Shown: positions 7,403-15,480, numbered from the stretch's first letter. The stretch: 33,359 bases of DNA from Actinokineospora bangkokensis (GCF_001940455.1 NZ_MKQR01000026.1:191412-224770), one strand, 5' to 3'. Numbers and translations: made by a program. Notes: generated by a model from the sequence alone, not told the origin.

Positions 7403-8523
7403 GCACCCCCGTGCACCAGCTGCTCGAACCGCTGGTCCAGCCCGCGGCCACCGCCCAGCGGCACCTGGCCACCGACGACGACGCCATCGACCAGGTGGGC
7501 CGCGCGCACGCCGGGTACGCCAGCACGCTGACCGCCGTCGGGGAGGACGCCACGACCCGCGCGGCGGGCCTGCGCGAGGGGTGGACCGGGCAGGGCGCGG
7601 TGCGCCACCAGCAGGACGTGGCCGCCCAGCAGGCCACCGGCGCCGAGCTGAGCACCTACAGCACCCAGGTGCAGCAGGCCGTGCAGCAGGCGTCGGAGAT
7701 CCTGAAGGTGGGCCAGAAGGTCAACCAGGACCAGCTCGACGCGTTCCACCGCAAGGCCGCCGAGCTGCTGCGGACCGCGGCGGCGCTGCGCCAGGCGGGC
7801 GACACCGCGGGCGCGCAGCAGAAGCTCACCGAGCTGACCACCTACGCCGCGCAGCTGACCGGCGACACGTCCACGAACCTGCAGGACGTGATGACCAAGC
7901 TGCGCGCGGTCGTCGACCAGGTCAACGGGGGCACCGGCGGGTCGACATCGGCCCAGTCGGCCACCGCGACCGCGCCACCGCCCCCCGCCGCCTACAACGA
8001 CCGCCAGTCCGGCGGCGGTGGTGGGGGTGGCGGCGGTGGGGGCGGCTACAGCGGCGGGGGCGGTGGTGGCGGGGGCACGGTCACCAAGCGCCGCCTGCCG
8101 GTGGCGATCCCGCCGCAGCCGGGCACCGGTGTGGCGGTGAACCTGCCCGACGGCAGCACGGTGATGGCGCCGAACGAGACCGCGGCCAGGGCCGTGCGCG
8201 CAGCGCTCGGCCAGCTCGGCGTCCCCTACGTCTGGGGCGGCACGTCCCCGGGCCTCGGCCTGGACTGCTCGGGGCTGACCCAGTACGCCTACGGCGAGGG
8301 CGGCCTGGAGATCCCGCGCACCTCCCGCGAGCAGGACATCGGCGCCGAGGTGCCCAGCGCCGACCAGCTGCTGCCCGGCGACCTGGTGTGCTGGGAGGGC
8401 CACGTGGCCATGTACATCGGCAACGGGCAGATCGTCGAGGCGGGCGACCCGGTGCAGGTCGGGCCGCTGCGCACCACCAACTCGGGCATGCCGTTCGTCG
8501 GCTTCTACCGCCCGACCGGCTGA
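7399..8523 (+). CDS. WXG-type helical domain fused to NlpC/P60 peptidoglycan hydrolase
   Basis: 374 residues. The first about 175 are helical with a WTG motif at 62-64, in the style of ESX (type VII) substrates, and there is no Sec signal peptide. A linker follows with a PPPP stretch and a poly-glycine tract (205-226). Residues about 258-372 are an NlpC/P60 cysteine peptidase: Cys290 (LDCSGL), His335 (EGHVAMYIG) and Glu347 (QIVEAG). That is the Cys-His-Glu arrangement known from mycobacterial RipA, with the same His-to-Glu spacing of 12. The predicted role is cleavage of peptide stems in peptidoglycan outside the membrane after type VII export; the export route is inferred. The GTG start overlaps the previous stop by 4 bases. 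Confidence 0.88.
   Translation: MSTPVHQLLEPLVQPAATAQRHLATDDDAIDQVGRAHAGYASTLTAVGEDATTRAAGLREGWTGQGAVRHQQDVAAQQATGAELSTYSTQVQQAVQQASEILKVGQKVNQDQLDAFHRKAAELLRTAAALRQAGDTAGAQQKLTELTTYAAQLTGDTSTNLQDVMTKLRAVVDQVNGGTGGSTSAQSATATAPPPPAAYNDRQSGGGGGGGGGGGGYSGGGGGGGGTVTKRRLPVAIPPQPGTGVAVNLPDGSTVMAPNETAARAVRAALGQLGVPYVWGGTSPGLGLDCSGLTQYAYGEGGLEIPRTSREQDIGAEVPSADQLLPGDLVCWEGHVAMYIGNGQIVEAGDPVQVGPLRTTNSGMPFVGFYRPTG
8011..8076 (+). repeat. Low-complexity GGN tract encoding poly-glycine linker
   Basis: Runs of GGC/GGT/GGG codons, interrupted once by TAC AGC, encode residues 205-226 of the NlpC/P60 protein. The tract is likely to vary in length between strains by slippage. Confidence 0.8.
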
Positions 8524-8533
8524 GGGGGCCGCC

Positions 8534-8941
8534 GTGGGTTCCGAGATCGATGTCGACCGCGAGCTGGACGCGGTCGCGGCCAAGGTCGAGCGCACCGCCG
8601 ACGACGCCGCCGGCCGGGTCGCGGGCCCGGTCACCGGCCAGGCGAGCAGCCCGGACGGCGGGGTCACGGTGACCGTGCGCCCCGGCGGCATGCTGTCGGA
8701 GGTCGCGCTGACCCCCGCGGCGCTGCGCGCGGGCGCCGAGGCGCTGGCCGCCCAGATCACCCACCTGGCGGGCCTGGCCACCCGCCGCGCGGGCGCCACC
8801 ATGCACGCCACCCTGGCCCCGGTGCTGGGCCCGGAGGGCGAGCGGCACCTGGCCTCCCTGGGCTACCAGCCCCTCGACGACGACGAGGACGAGACCTACG
8901 ACAGCCCTCTGGGCCCGCGCACCCGCAGGACCGGCCCGTGA
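8534..8941 (+). CDS. YbaB/EbfC family protein (first of tandem pair)
   Basis: 135 residues. The core pattern is that of YbaB/EbfC nucleoid-associated proteins: an N-terminal helix, then strands with SSPDGGVTVTVRPGG and a hydrophobic LSEVALTP strand, then a long C-terminal helix (LRAGAEALAAQITHLAGL). An acidic tail (DDDEDETYD) follows. Actinobacteria often carry divergent members next to type VII secretion substrate genes; DNA binding is known for the classical family but not shown for these. GAGGGGG at 8522-8528 precedes the GTG start. The last 4 bases overlap the next gene (GTGA at 8938-8941). Confidence 0.8.
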   Translation: MGSEIDVDRELDAVAAKVERTADDAAGRVAGPVTGQASSPDGGVTVTVRPGGMLSEVALTPAALRAGAEALAAQITHLAGLATRRAGATMHATLAPVLGPEGERHLASLGYQPLDDDEDETYDSPLGPRTRRTGP

Positions 8942-9465
8942 CCGGCCGCGACCCCGTCGAGCGCAGCACCGCCCAGCTCATCGCCGACGGCCTGGCCCGC
9001 CAGCAGGCCCTGCTCGGCGTCGAGGGCATCCTGGCCGAGGCCCGCGGCACCGCCACCGACAACCACCAGTCCGTCCGCGTCACCGTCGACGGCCGCGGCA
9101 GGCTCATCGACCTGTGGCTGCGCCAGGACGCCGTCCGCTGGGGCGCGGACACCCTGGGCAGGCTCATCGTCATGGTGGCCGAGGCGGCCCAGGCCCAGGC
9201 CACCCAGCAGGCCTACAACCGCCTCGCCCCCCTCCTCGGCGACACCCTCACCCACGCCGTCGAACTCCTCTCCGGCCGCCCCGCCCCCGCCCGCCAGGAC
9301 CGCCCCGGCATCACCGCCGAGGAGTTCATGGCCCGCCGCGAAGCCCGCCTCCGCCGCGCCGACGGCACCCCCTCCACCCGCGGCCACGCCCCCCACCCCC
9401 CGGACGACTGGGACCCCGACGACCCCCTCGCCTTCGACCCCGCCACCCTCCGCTCCGACCGCTGA
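8938..9465 (+). CDS. YbaB/EbfC family protein (second of tandem pair)
   Basis: 175 residues. It has the same fold pattern as its upstream neighbour: helix (LIADGLARQQALLGV), strands (HQSVRVTVDGRGRLIDLWL), then a helix (GADTLGRLIVMVAEAAQAQ). A longer proline- and aspartate-rich tail (about 130-175) is probably disordered. The two paralogues are well diverged, so this is an old duplication or a heteromeric pair. It is the last gene of the four-gene operon starting at 7037. Codon use becomes extremely C-rich toward the end. Confidence 0.77.
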   Translation: MTGRDPVERSTAQLIADGLARQQALLGVEGILAEARGTATDNHQSVRVTVDGRGRLIDLWLRQDAVRWGADTLGRLIVMVAEAAQAQATQQAYNRLAPLLGDTLTHAVELLSGRPAPARQDRPGITAEEFMARREARLRRADGTPSTRGHAPHPPDDWDPDDPLAFDPATLRSDR

Positions 9466-9543
9466 GACCACCCCACCAGCACCCCACCCCAAAGTCTTTC
9501 CCCAGCCCAACCCCCTCGCAGCAGGCGGCCCGGCTACCCAGGT

Positions 9544-9691
9544 GCTCGATGGGGTGGTTGCGCTTGGTCGGGGGAGGCGATCATGTGCTACCCAACGGGA
9601 CGGGCGGGCGTCTTTTCAGCCCGCCTTTTCCCCGCCCGACAGCACATGATCGCCGTAGGGGCCCCGACCAAGCACAACCACCGCATCGAGC
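9544..9691. repeat. Long imperfect inverted repeat with nested stem
   Basis: The left arm 9544-9589 and right arm 9641-9691 are reverse complements apart from two substitutions and a small interruption of about 5 bases in the middle. The 51-base loop contains its own stem: 9603-9609 pairs perfectly with 9619-9625, and 9601-9608 can alternatively pair with 9631-9638. It lies just after the YbaB operon and could act as a terminator, but it is far longer than a terminator needs to be and lacks a T-tract. No transposase or target-site duplication is visible. Confidence 0.85.
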
Positions 9692-9711
9692 CAGCGGGCG
9701 AAGCCCCGGCA

Positions 9712-9728
9712 ATCGGGCGAAGCCCGAT
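9712..9728. repeat. Perfect GAA-loop hairpin
   Basis: ATCGGGC (9712-9718), loop GAA, GCCCGAT (9722-9728). A weaker relative, GGGC-GAA-GCCC, lies at 9696-9706. Both immediately follow the long inverted repeat and may belong to the same element. Confidence 0.7.
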
Positions 9729-9905
9729 GCCCCCCGCAGCGCCCTGACGCCCCGCTCCGCAGCACGTCAGCGCCCCCGCACGCCCTGAGATGTCGCTGAG
9801 ATCTGACCGGTGCCTGTGGCGCGGTGATCGCGACCCCGTAGGCTGCCGACCGGCGTGCGCTCGCGGGCACGCAGGCGGATGGCTGTGCGACCAGGAGGAC
9901 CTCTG

Positions 9906-11150
9906 ATGGCCCAGGACATCGTCCCGATCGAGCTGGGATTGCCGCAGGGTGACGTGGTCACGCTGTGGGCACCGCGCTGGCGCGAGGACGGCGAGGAGTG
10001 GGAGGCCTTCCTCGGGCACGAGGACGACCTCTACGCCTTCCCGGACGCCGCGCACCTGGCGGCGTTCGTGCGGACCGCCGGGGAGCACGACCTGTCCGAC
10101 CACCCGGCCTGGCACCTGGTGCCCGCGCTGTCGGTGGCCGAGCTGATGCCCGACGACGCCCACCAGTACGACCTGGTCGGGGTGCCGGAGCTGGTGGCGG
10201 AGGAGCCGGACACCTGGACGGTGGGCGAGCTGGCCGACATCGTGGCCATCGTGCGCTCGCTGGCCGACGTGTGCGAGCTGGAGGAGGTGCACGAGGTCCT
10301 CGACGCCGCCGCCGGGTTCGCCGTGCTCGACCAGGGCACCTTCCCGTTCACCGGCCGCGACGGCGAGCGGCTGTGGACCGACCTGGCCGAGACGATCTCC
10401 GAGCGCTGGGACGAGGTCCTCGACGCCCTGGACGCGGTCGTGGCCGTGCCGGAGGTGGACGCCGCCGCGCTGGCCACCAGCTCCGAGGAGCTGGCCGCGT
10501 TCCAGGCCGAGACCGAGGCGGCCGAGGCCGAGGACGCCGACACCGAGGACGCCGAGGCGACCGGCGACGAGGACGACGACGCCGAGGAGGCCCCGGTGGG
10601 CTTCTGGGGCGAGGTCGGCATCGACCCCATCAAGATCATCGTCGGCGGCCAGGACTACTACACCCTGCGCTGCTACCTCGACGACGAGCCGGTGTTCCTG
10701 GGCACAGACGGCAAGATCGACGTGGCGCGGTCCGCCCGCGGCCTGGGCAAGTACCTGGCCACCGAGGACTTGGCCGACAACGACCTGGCCGAGGTCTCCA
10801 CCTGGGAGGAGGTGGCCACCAAGGCCACCGACGGCTCGCTGGACATCGAGGTCGACACCGACAACACCTACGTCCTGGAGGGCCTGGGCGAGGACTTGGC
10901 CGAGGGCGTGGACGCCGTCGACCCCGTCCAGCTCGACCTGGCCGTGGAACTGCTCACCGACGCCGCCGACTGGGCCGAGGACGACTCGGTGGGCGAGGCG
11001 CTCAACCAGTCCGAGAGCCTGGGCTGGCTGGTCAGCTTCATCCTCGCGCCGGACCCCACCCGGATGGCGCCCAGCCCGCCCTTCGACGCCGAGTCCGAGG
11101 CGTGGAACCAGCTGGTGCAGACCTTCGAGAACCGGCTGACGGTCCGCTAG
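9906..11150 (+). CDS. Acidic protein of unknown function with duplicated domain
   Basis: 414 residues, strongly acidic, with no signal peptide or membrane span. I do not recognise a functional family. Two similar segments flank a Glu/Asp/Ala-rich linker (about 197-230): FLGHEDDLYAF ... FVRTAGEHDLSDHPAW (35-69) and FLGTDGKIDVA ... YLATEDLADNDLAEVSTW (264-300). Each is preceded by a strand with VTLWAPRW (18-25) or YYTLRCYL (251-258). The C-terminal region is helical. AGGAGG at 9893-9898 lies 7 nt before the ATG, one of the few canonical ribosome-binding sites here. The gene converges on add across a shared terminator. Confidence 0.82.
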   Translation: MAQDIVPIELGLPQGDVVTLWAPRWREDGEEWEAFLGHEDDLYAFPDAAHLAAFVRTAGEHDLSDHPAWHLVPALSVAELMPDDAHQYDLVGVPELVAEEPDTWTVGELADIVAIVRSLADVCELEEVHEVLDAAAGFAVLDQGTFPFTGRDGERLWTDLAETISERWDEVLDALDAVVAVPEVDAAALATSSEELAAFQAETEAAEAEDADTEDAEATGDEDDDAEEAPVGFWGEVGIDPIKIIVGGQDYYTLRCYLDDEPVFLGTDGKIDVARSARGLGKYLATEDLADNDLAEVSTWEEVATKATDGSLDIEVDTDNTYVLEGLGEDLAEGVDAVDPVQLDLAVELLTDAADWAEDDSVGEALNQSESLGWLVSFILAPDPTRMAPSPPFDAESEAWNQLVQTFENRLTVR

Positions 11151-11159
11151 ACCCACCCG

Positions 11160-11197
11160 CGAACAGCCCCGGTCCCGAGCAGGGCCGGGGCTGTTCG
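11160..11197. terminator. Bidirectional terminator between 9906 gene and add
   Basis: A 13-bp perfect stem: 11160-11172 (CGAACAGCCCCGG) pairs with 11185-11197, with a 12-base loop. It sits between convergent genes and can serve both. Confidence 0.85.
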
Positions 11198-11211
11198 CCG
11201 TCCTGGGGCGC

Positions 11212-12309
11212 TCAGCCCGCGGCGGCGGCCGCGTACCCGGGCTCGATCACCTTCTCGATGAGCTCCAGCCGCTCGTCCCACCCGATGAACGCCGACTCCA
11301 TCGCGTTCACCGTGAACCGCCGCAGGTCGTCCCACCCGTAGCCGAACGCGTCGACGAGCGCCTGCATCTCCGAGGTCATCGAGCAGGCGGACATGAGCCG
11401 GTTGTCGGTGTTCACCGTGACCCGGAAGCGCTGCTCGGCCAGCAGCCCGAACGGGTGCTCGGCGATCGAGGCCGCCGCCCCGGTCTGCAGGTTCGACGAC
11501 GGGCACAGCTCCAGCGGGATGCGCCGGTCGCGCACGTAGGCGGCCAGGGTGCCCAGCCGGGCGCGGCCGTCCGCGCCGACCTCGATGTCGTCGGCGATGC
11601 GCACGCCGTGGCCGAGCCGCTCGGTGCCGCAGTGCTGGATGGCCTCCTGGATCGACGGCAGCCCGAACGCCTCGCCCGCGTGGATCGTGTAGTGCGCGTT
11701 GGCCCCGCGCAGCAGGGCGAAGGCGGGCAGGTAGCGGCTGGGCGGGTAGCCCGCCTCGGGGCCGGCGATGTCGAAGCCGACCACGCCCTCGCCGCGGTGG
11801 CGCACCACCAGCTCCGCGACCTCCAGCGCGCGGTCGTTCTGGCGCATCGCGCACAGCAGGGTGCCGATGCGGATCGAGCGGCCCGCGGCGGCGGCCCGGC
11901 GCACGCCCTCGGCGAACCCGGCCTGCACGGTGGCCACGACCGCGTCGAGGTCGAGGCCGCGCTCGGTGAACAGCTCCGGGGCGTAGCGGACCTCGGCGTA
12001 GACGACGCCGTCGGCGGCGAGGTCCTCGGCGCACTCGGCGGCGACCCTGGCCAGCGCCGCCTCGTCCTGCATCACCGCCAGGGTGTGGGCGAAGGTCTCC
12101 AGGTAGCGCTCCAGGGAGCCGGAGTCGGCGGACTCGCGGAACCACGCGCCGAGCGCGTCCGGGTCGGTGGTCGGCAGGGCGTGCCCGCGCGCGGCGGCGA
12201 GCTCGACGACCGTGGCGGGGCGCAGACCGCCGTCGAGGTGGTCGTGCAGCAGGACCTTGGGCACGCGCAGCAGGGCTGCCGGGGTCACCGGGGCGGCGGC
12301 GGTCGACAT
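11212..12309 (-). CDS. add: Adenosine deaminase
   Basis: Deaminates adenosine and deoxyadenosine to (deoxy)inosine in purine salvage; cytosolic zinc enzyme. 365 residues, normal for the family. The zinc ligands are His22 and His24 (HDHLDGG), His210 (IHAGEA) and Asp302 (NTDNR). The catalytic residues are Glu213 and His234 (RLGHGVRI). SSNLQTGA (271-278) is the usual substrate-pocket segment. The start was set at 12309, where a TACTGT -10 element precedes the ATG by 6 nt; an upstream in-frame extension would add 24 unlikely residues. A run of alanines ends the protein. Confidence 0.96.
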   Translation of the reverse strand: MSTAAAPVTPAALLRVPKVLLHDHLDGGLRPATVVELAAARGHALPTTDPDALGAWFRESADSGSLERYLETFAHTLAVMQDEAALARVAAECAEDLAADGVVYAEVRYAPELFTERGLDLDAVVATVQAGFAEGVRRAAAAGRSIRIGTLLCAMRQNDRALEVAELVVRHRGEGVVGFDIAGPEAGYPPSRYLPAFALLRGANAHYTIHAGEAFGLPSIQEAIQHCGTERLGHGVRIADDIEVGADGRARLGTLAAYVRDRRIPLELCPSSNLQTGAAASIAEHPFGLLAEQRFRVTVNTDNRLMSACSMTSEMQALVDAFGYGWDDLRRFTVNAMESAFIGWDERLELIEKVIEPGYAAAAAG

Positions 12310-12315
12310 GCGCGT

Positions 12316-12321
12316 ACAGTA
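12316..12321 (-). promoter_or_regulatory. -10 element of add (leaderless type)
   Basis: TACTGT on the minus strand with 6 nt to the add ATG and no ribosome-binding site. A separate perfect 6-bp inverted repeat (CCAGCG-AA-CGCTGG, 12382-12395) lies upstream in the divergent region and may be an operator. Confidence 0.45.
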
Positions 12322-12535
12322 CGCCGCCCGGGAGGGCACCCGTTGGAGTAGTCGGACCGTCACGTAAGGTACGCCGGGCACCCAGCGAACGCTGGCGGGA
12401 CATCGGCCGATTGGTCCAACCAGGCGTGTCTGGACCGCTCAACCTACGACGGGTGGTGTAGTGGACGCCTTCTGGGACTGGTTAGGCTCGACCAGGTCTG
12501 CTCCCCCCTCCCCTCCCAGGACGAAGGTCACCTCC

Positions 12536-13846
12536 GTGAACGAAAACAACCCCACGGTGTCGTTCGACCGGATGCGCAACATGCTCACGCGCGCGGCCGA
12601 GATCCGTGAGAGCGAACAGCAGCAGATCTTCGACGCCCTGGACGAGATCCACGCCCGGCTCTCGCCGCTGGAGTCCATCGGGTCGGTGCGCAAGCGGCTG
12701 TCGGAGATGCCCGACCGCACCGAGGTGGGGGTGCTGGCCGAGCGCCTGGACGAGGCCATGTCGAAGCTGGAGGCCCAGGACGCGGCGATCGCCGCGATCG
12801 GGCGCGCGGTGGAGGGCATCGTCGACAAGCTGGCGACCCCGTTCGCCCAGCTCGACGGGCGGCTGGACGGGGTGGCGGGCCGGTTCGAGGGCGTCGCGGG
12901 GCGGATGGACGGCCTGGAGGACAAGCTCACCAGCATCCACCGGCGCATCGACGAGCTCGACCACCACCTGGACAAGCAGGACGGCCGGGTCGAGGCGGTG
13001 CCCGCCCTGGTGCACGGGCCGGTGCGCGAGCGCATCGAGATCCTGGAGACGGCGCTGCGCGGGCGCATCGACGAGGTCGACGAGGGCGTGCACGAGCACC
13101 TCGACGGCACCAAGGACGCCCTGGCCCGCGCGGTCACCGAGTCCGGCGACGCGGTCACCGGCAAGGTCGACGCGGTGCACGGCCGGGTCGAGGCGGTGCA
13201 CGGCAAGGTGACCGACTCCACCAACGCCCTGCACGGCCGGTTCACCGAGACCTCGGACGCGGTGCACGGCAAGCTGGACACGGTGCTGGGCAACCTGGAG
13301 GACGCCAAGCTGACCCTGTCCTCCTCGGTGGGCGACTCCCGCGAGGCCGTCAGCGGCAAGCTCGACGAGGCCACCGGCGCCCTGCGCGACGCGCTGCAGG
13401 AGACCCGCGAGACCGTCGACGCCAGCGAGCGCCTGGAGTCGCTGGCCCAGCGCCTGGAGAAGGTCACCGCCCGCCTGGACGAGATGGCCACCCGCCTGGA
13501 CGCGGTCGAGGACGGCTTCACCTCCCGCCTGTCCGACCTCGGCGGCACCCTGGAGCAGGCACTGACCAAGGTCGAGGGCACCCTGTCCCACCGCCCCGAC
13601 GCCGACTCGGTGGAGACCCTGGTCCGCCGCAGCAACGACGAGTCCGTCCGCCGCATCGGCGGCCACCTCGACGAGGCCATGGCCACCTTCGCCGAGCTCA
13701 TGCTCGGCGGCGCCCAGCCCACCCCGCCCCCGCCCACCACCCTCCCCCGCCAGGGCACCACCCGCCGCCGCACCAACGGCAAGGGCGTCAAGCCCGCCGA
13801 CAAGCGCGACGACGCCGAGGACAACGACATCGCCGCAGGCGCCTGA
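12536..13846 (+). CDS. Long coiled-coil / apolipoprotein-like repeat protein
   Basis: 436 residues, almost entirely amphipathic helix with heptad patterns, no signal peptide and no membrane segment. A set of short repeats with the core A-V/L-H-G-K/R-hydrophobic occurs at about 206-249 with spacings of 7, 7, 11 and 11 residues (AVTGKV, AVHGRV, AVHGKV, ALHGRF, AVHGKL), typical of apolipoprotein- or tail-fibre-like long helices. The C-terminus is a proline stretch followed by a basic tail (RRRTNGKGVKP). The function is unknown; a cytoskeletal or scaffolding role is only a guess. A GTG at 12461 would extend it by 25 low-quality residues. I prefer GTG 12536, with TAGGCT at 12483-12488 as a possible -10 element. 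Confidence 0.8.
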   Translation: MNENNPTVSFDRMRNMLTRAAEIRESEQQQIFDALDEIHARLSPLESIGSVRKRLSEMPDRTEVGVLAERLDEAMSKLEAQDAAIAAIGRAVEGIVDKLATPFAQLDGRLDGVAGRFEGVAGRMDGLEDKLTSIHRRIDELDHHLDKQDGRVEAVPALVHGPVRERIEILETALRGRIDEVDEGVHEHLDGTKDALARAVTESGDAVTGKVDAVHGRVEAVHGKVTDSTNALHGRFTETSDAVHGKLDTVLGNLEDAKLTLSSSVGDSREAVSGKLDEATGALRDALQETRETVDASERLESLAQRLEKVTARLDEMATRLDAVEDGFTSRLSDLGGTLEQALTKVEGTLSHRPDADSVETLVRRSNDESVRRIGGHLDEAMATFAELMLGGAQPTPPPPTTLPRQGTTRRRTNGKGVKPADKRDDAEDNDIAAGA

Positions 13847-13848
13847 CA

Positions 13849-13900
13849 GCAGCACCGGAGGCCCCCGCACCGCACCAGCGGAGCGGGGGCCTCCTGCTGT
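13849..13900 (+). terminator. Terminator after coiled-coil gene
   Basis: GGAGGCCCCCGC (13857-13868) pairs perfectly with 13883-13894, extended by weaker outer pairing (ACAGCA against TGCTGT). It begins 2 nt after the stop codon. Confidence 0.85.
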
Positions 13901-13914
13901 CCCGCCCCGAGCGG

Positions 13915-13942
13915 TTGTCCACAGCCCGCCGCGTTGTCCACA
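13915..13942 (+). promoter_or_regulatory. Two direct TTGTCCACA (DnaA-box-like) sites
   Basis: TTGTCCACA occurs at 13915-13923 and 13934-13942 in the same orientation, 19 bases apart. This is the preferred DnaA-box sequence of high-GC actinobacteria. No dnaA, dnaN or dense box cluster is nearby, so it is not oriC; it may be a titration or regulatory site. Confidence 0.6.
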
Positions 13943-14124
13943 GCTGTTGCGCGGGGGTCGAGTTCCGTCGCCCCCCGCCGGTAGCGTTGAAAACAGGGGT
14001 CCCCTTGCCCGGGTTACCCCCGCGCCAGCGCGCCACGAGAACGCGGCGGGAATGACCGATCGCAGCAGCAGATGCGCCCCACCGGCTTTGGTTTCCTCGA
14101 TGACGCCCTTGAAGAAGGTGCCCA

Positions 14125-14202
14125 CCCAACCGGGCCACCCACCCAAGCCCCCGAACCCAACCGGGCCCACCACGCAAGCCCCCGAACCCAACCGAACCCG
14201 GG
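14125..14202. repeat. 31-bp tandem repeats downstream of deoA
   Basis: CCCAACCG recurs at 14125, 14156 and 14187, exactly 31 bases apart, each copy followed by a CCACC/AAGCCCCCGAA block. There are about two and a half copies, ending directly at the deoA stop codon. Confidence 0.75.
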
Positions 14203-15480
14203 TCACCCCGCTCGAACCACGTCCAGCACGAGCGACCCGCGAGCGGCAGCCGAGTCGCCCACCTCGACCGCCCCCTCCAACGCCGCCAACGCCCCCTCGA
14301 CAGCCTCCGCGGTGTCCGTGTGCAGCTCCAGCAACGGCTCCCCGGCGACCACGCGGTCACCGGGCTTGGCCAGGCACAGCACCCCGGCGGCGGCCTGCAC
14401 GGAGTCCTCCTTGCGCGCCCGCCCAGCCCCCAGCCGCCACGCGGCCACGCCGACGCCCAGGGCGTCCAGTCCGGTGAGGACACCGGTGGCGGGTGCCGGG
14501 ACCACGTGCACGTGCCGGGGCTCCGGCAGGGCGGCATCCGGGTCACCACCCTGAGCGCGGATCATCCGGGCCCACACCTCGTACGCCGCGCCGGAGGCCA
14601 GCACGGCAGCAGGGTCCACATCGGACAACCCGGCGAGGGACAGCATCTCCCGCGCCAGCGCCACCGTCAGCTCGACGACGTCGGGCGGTCCGCCGCCGCG
14701 CAGCACCTCGACGGACTCGGCCACCTCCACCGCGTTGCCCACCGCGCGGCCCAGCGGCACCGACATGTCCGTGAGCAGCGCGGACACCCGCACCCCGCGC
14801 GCCGAGCCGATGCCCACCATCGCCTCGGCCAGCGCGCGGGCGTCCGCCGCGGTCTTCATGAACGCCCCGGACCCGACCTTGACGTCGAGCACCAGGGCGG
14901 AGGCGCCCTCGGCGATCTTCTTGCTCATGATGGAGCTGGCGATCAGGGGGATGGACTCCACGGTCCCGGTCACGTCGCGCAGGGCGTAGAGCTTGCGGTC
15001 GGCGGGCGCGAGCCCCTCGGTGGCCGCGCACACGACCGCGCCGACGTCGGCGAGCTGGCGGGTGATCTCGTCGGTGGTCAGCCGGGCCCGCCAGCCGGGG
15101 ATCGACTCCAGCTTGTCCAGGGTGCCGCCGGTGTGCCCGAGCCCGCGCCCCGACAGCTGCGGCACCGCCGCGCCGCAGGCGGCGACCAGCGGGGCCAGCG
15201 GCAGCGTGATCTTGTCCCCGACGCCGCCGGTGGAGTGCTTGTCCACGGTGGGCCGGTCGACCCGCAGGTCCAGGACCTCGCCGGAGGCGACCATGGCCTC
15301 GGTCCAGCGCACCGTCTCGGCCGTGGTCATCCCGTTGAGCAGGATCGCCATGGCCAGCGCCGCCATCTGCTCGTCGGCCACGGCGCCGCGGGTGTAGGCG
15401 TCGACGACCCAGTCGACCTGCTCGTCGGTGAGCCGCGCCCCGTCCCGCTTGGCCCGGATGACGTCGACAGCGCTGAACAT
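14203..15480 (-). CDS. deoA: Thymidine (pyrimidine-nucleoside) phosphorylase
   Basis: Cleaves thymidine, deoxyuridine and possibly uridine with phosphate, giving the base and (deoxy)ribose-1-phosphate. 425 residues, the usual length. The glycosyltransferase family 3 signature is seen at KHSTGGVGDK (81-90) and SGRGLGHTGGTLDKL (109-123). The C-terminal domain (about 345-425) carries the pyrimidine-nucleoside phosphorylase fold. GGAAAGGGG lies 6 nt before the ATG. It is the last gene of the transporter-cdd-deoA run; the gap to cdd is about 70 bases. The product sugar phosphate would need a phosphopentomutase, not present here, before DeoC could act. Confidence 0.96.
   Translation of the reverse strand: MFSAVDVIRAKRDGARLTDEQVDWVVDAYTRGAVADEQMAALAMAILLNGMTTAETVRWTEAMVASGEVLDLRVDRPTVDKHSTGGVGDKITLPLAPLVAACGAAVPQLSGRGLGHTGGTLDKLESIPGWRARLTTDEITRQLADVGAVVCAATEGLAPADRKLYALRDVTGTVESIPLIASSIMSKKIAEGASALVLDVKVGSGAFMKTAADARALAEAMVGIGSARGVRVSALLTDMSVPLGRAVGNAVEVAESVEVLRGGGPPDVVELTVALAREMLSLAGLSDVDPAAVLASGAAYEVWARMIRAQGGDPDAALPEPRHVHVVPAPATGVLTGLDALGVGVAAWRLGAGRARKEDSVQAAAGVLCLAKPGDRVVAGEPLLELHTDTAEAVEGALAALEGAVEVGDSAAARGSLVLDVVRAG

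Larger units (their letters stand above)
9466..9905. other. Non-coding spacer with large hairpin
   Basis: This 440-base stretch carries no credible gene. It contains the very long inverted repeat at 9544-9691, two small GAA-loop hairpins (9696-9706 and 9712-9728), a possible -10 element TAGGCT at 9839-9844, and AGGAGG at 9893-9898 for the gene at 9906. Confidence 0.7.
13847..14202. other. Non-coding spacer between coiled-coil gene and deoA
   Basis: 356 bases holding the terminator, the two TTGTCCACA sites, about 180 bases without a recognisable element (13945-14124), and the 31-bp repeat array at the end of deoA. A minus-strand frame through 14030-14125 reads in a protein-like way (KGVIEETKAGGAHLLL) but lacks a start and matches nothing I know. 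Confidence 0.6.

Noticed and set aside
9544..9691. Insertion sequence or phage attachment site
   Set aside because: No transposase, integrase, target duplication or tRNA is present; the inverted repeat stands alone.
12461..12535. Upstream GTG start for the coiled-coil protein
   Set aside because: It would add 25 residues of unrelated, proline-rich composition; a possible -10 element lies inside this stretch.
13915..13942. Replication origin
   Set aside because: Only two DnaA boxes, with no dnaA/dnaN neighbours and no AT-rich unwinding region.
14030..14125. Minus-strand coding remnant between deoA and the coiled-coil gene
   Set aside because: A short protein-like stretch is visible, but it has no start signal and no family I recognise, so it is not called.
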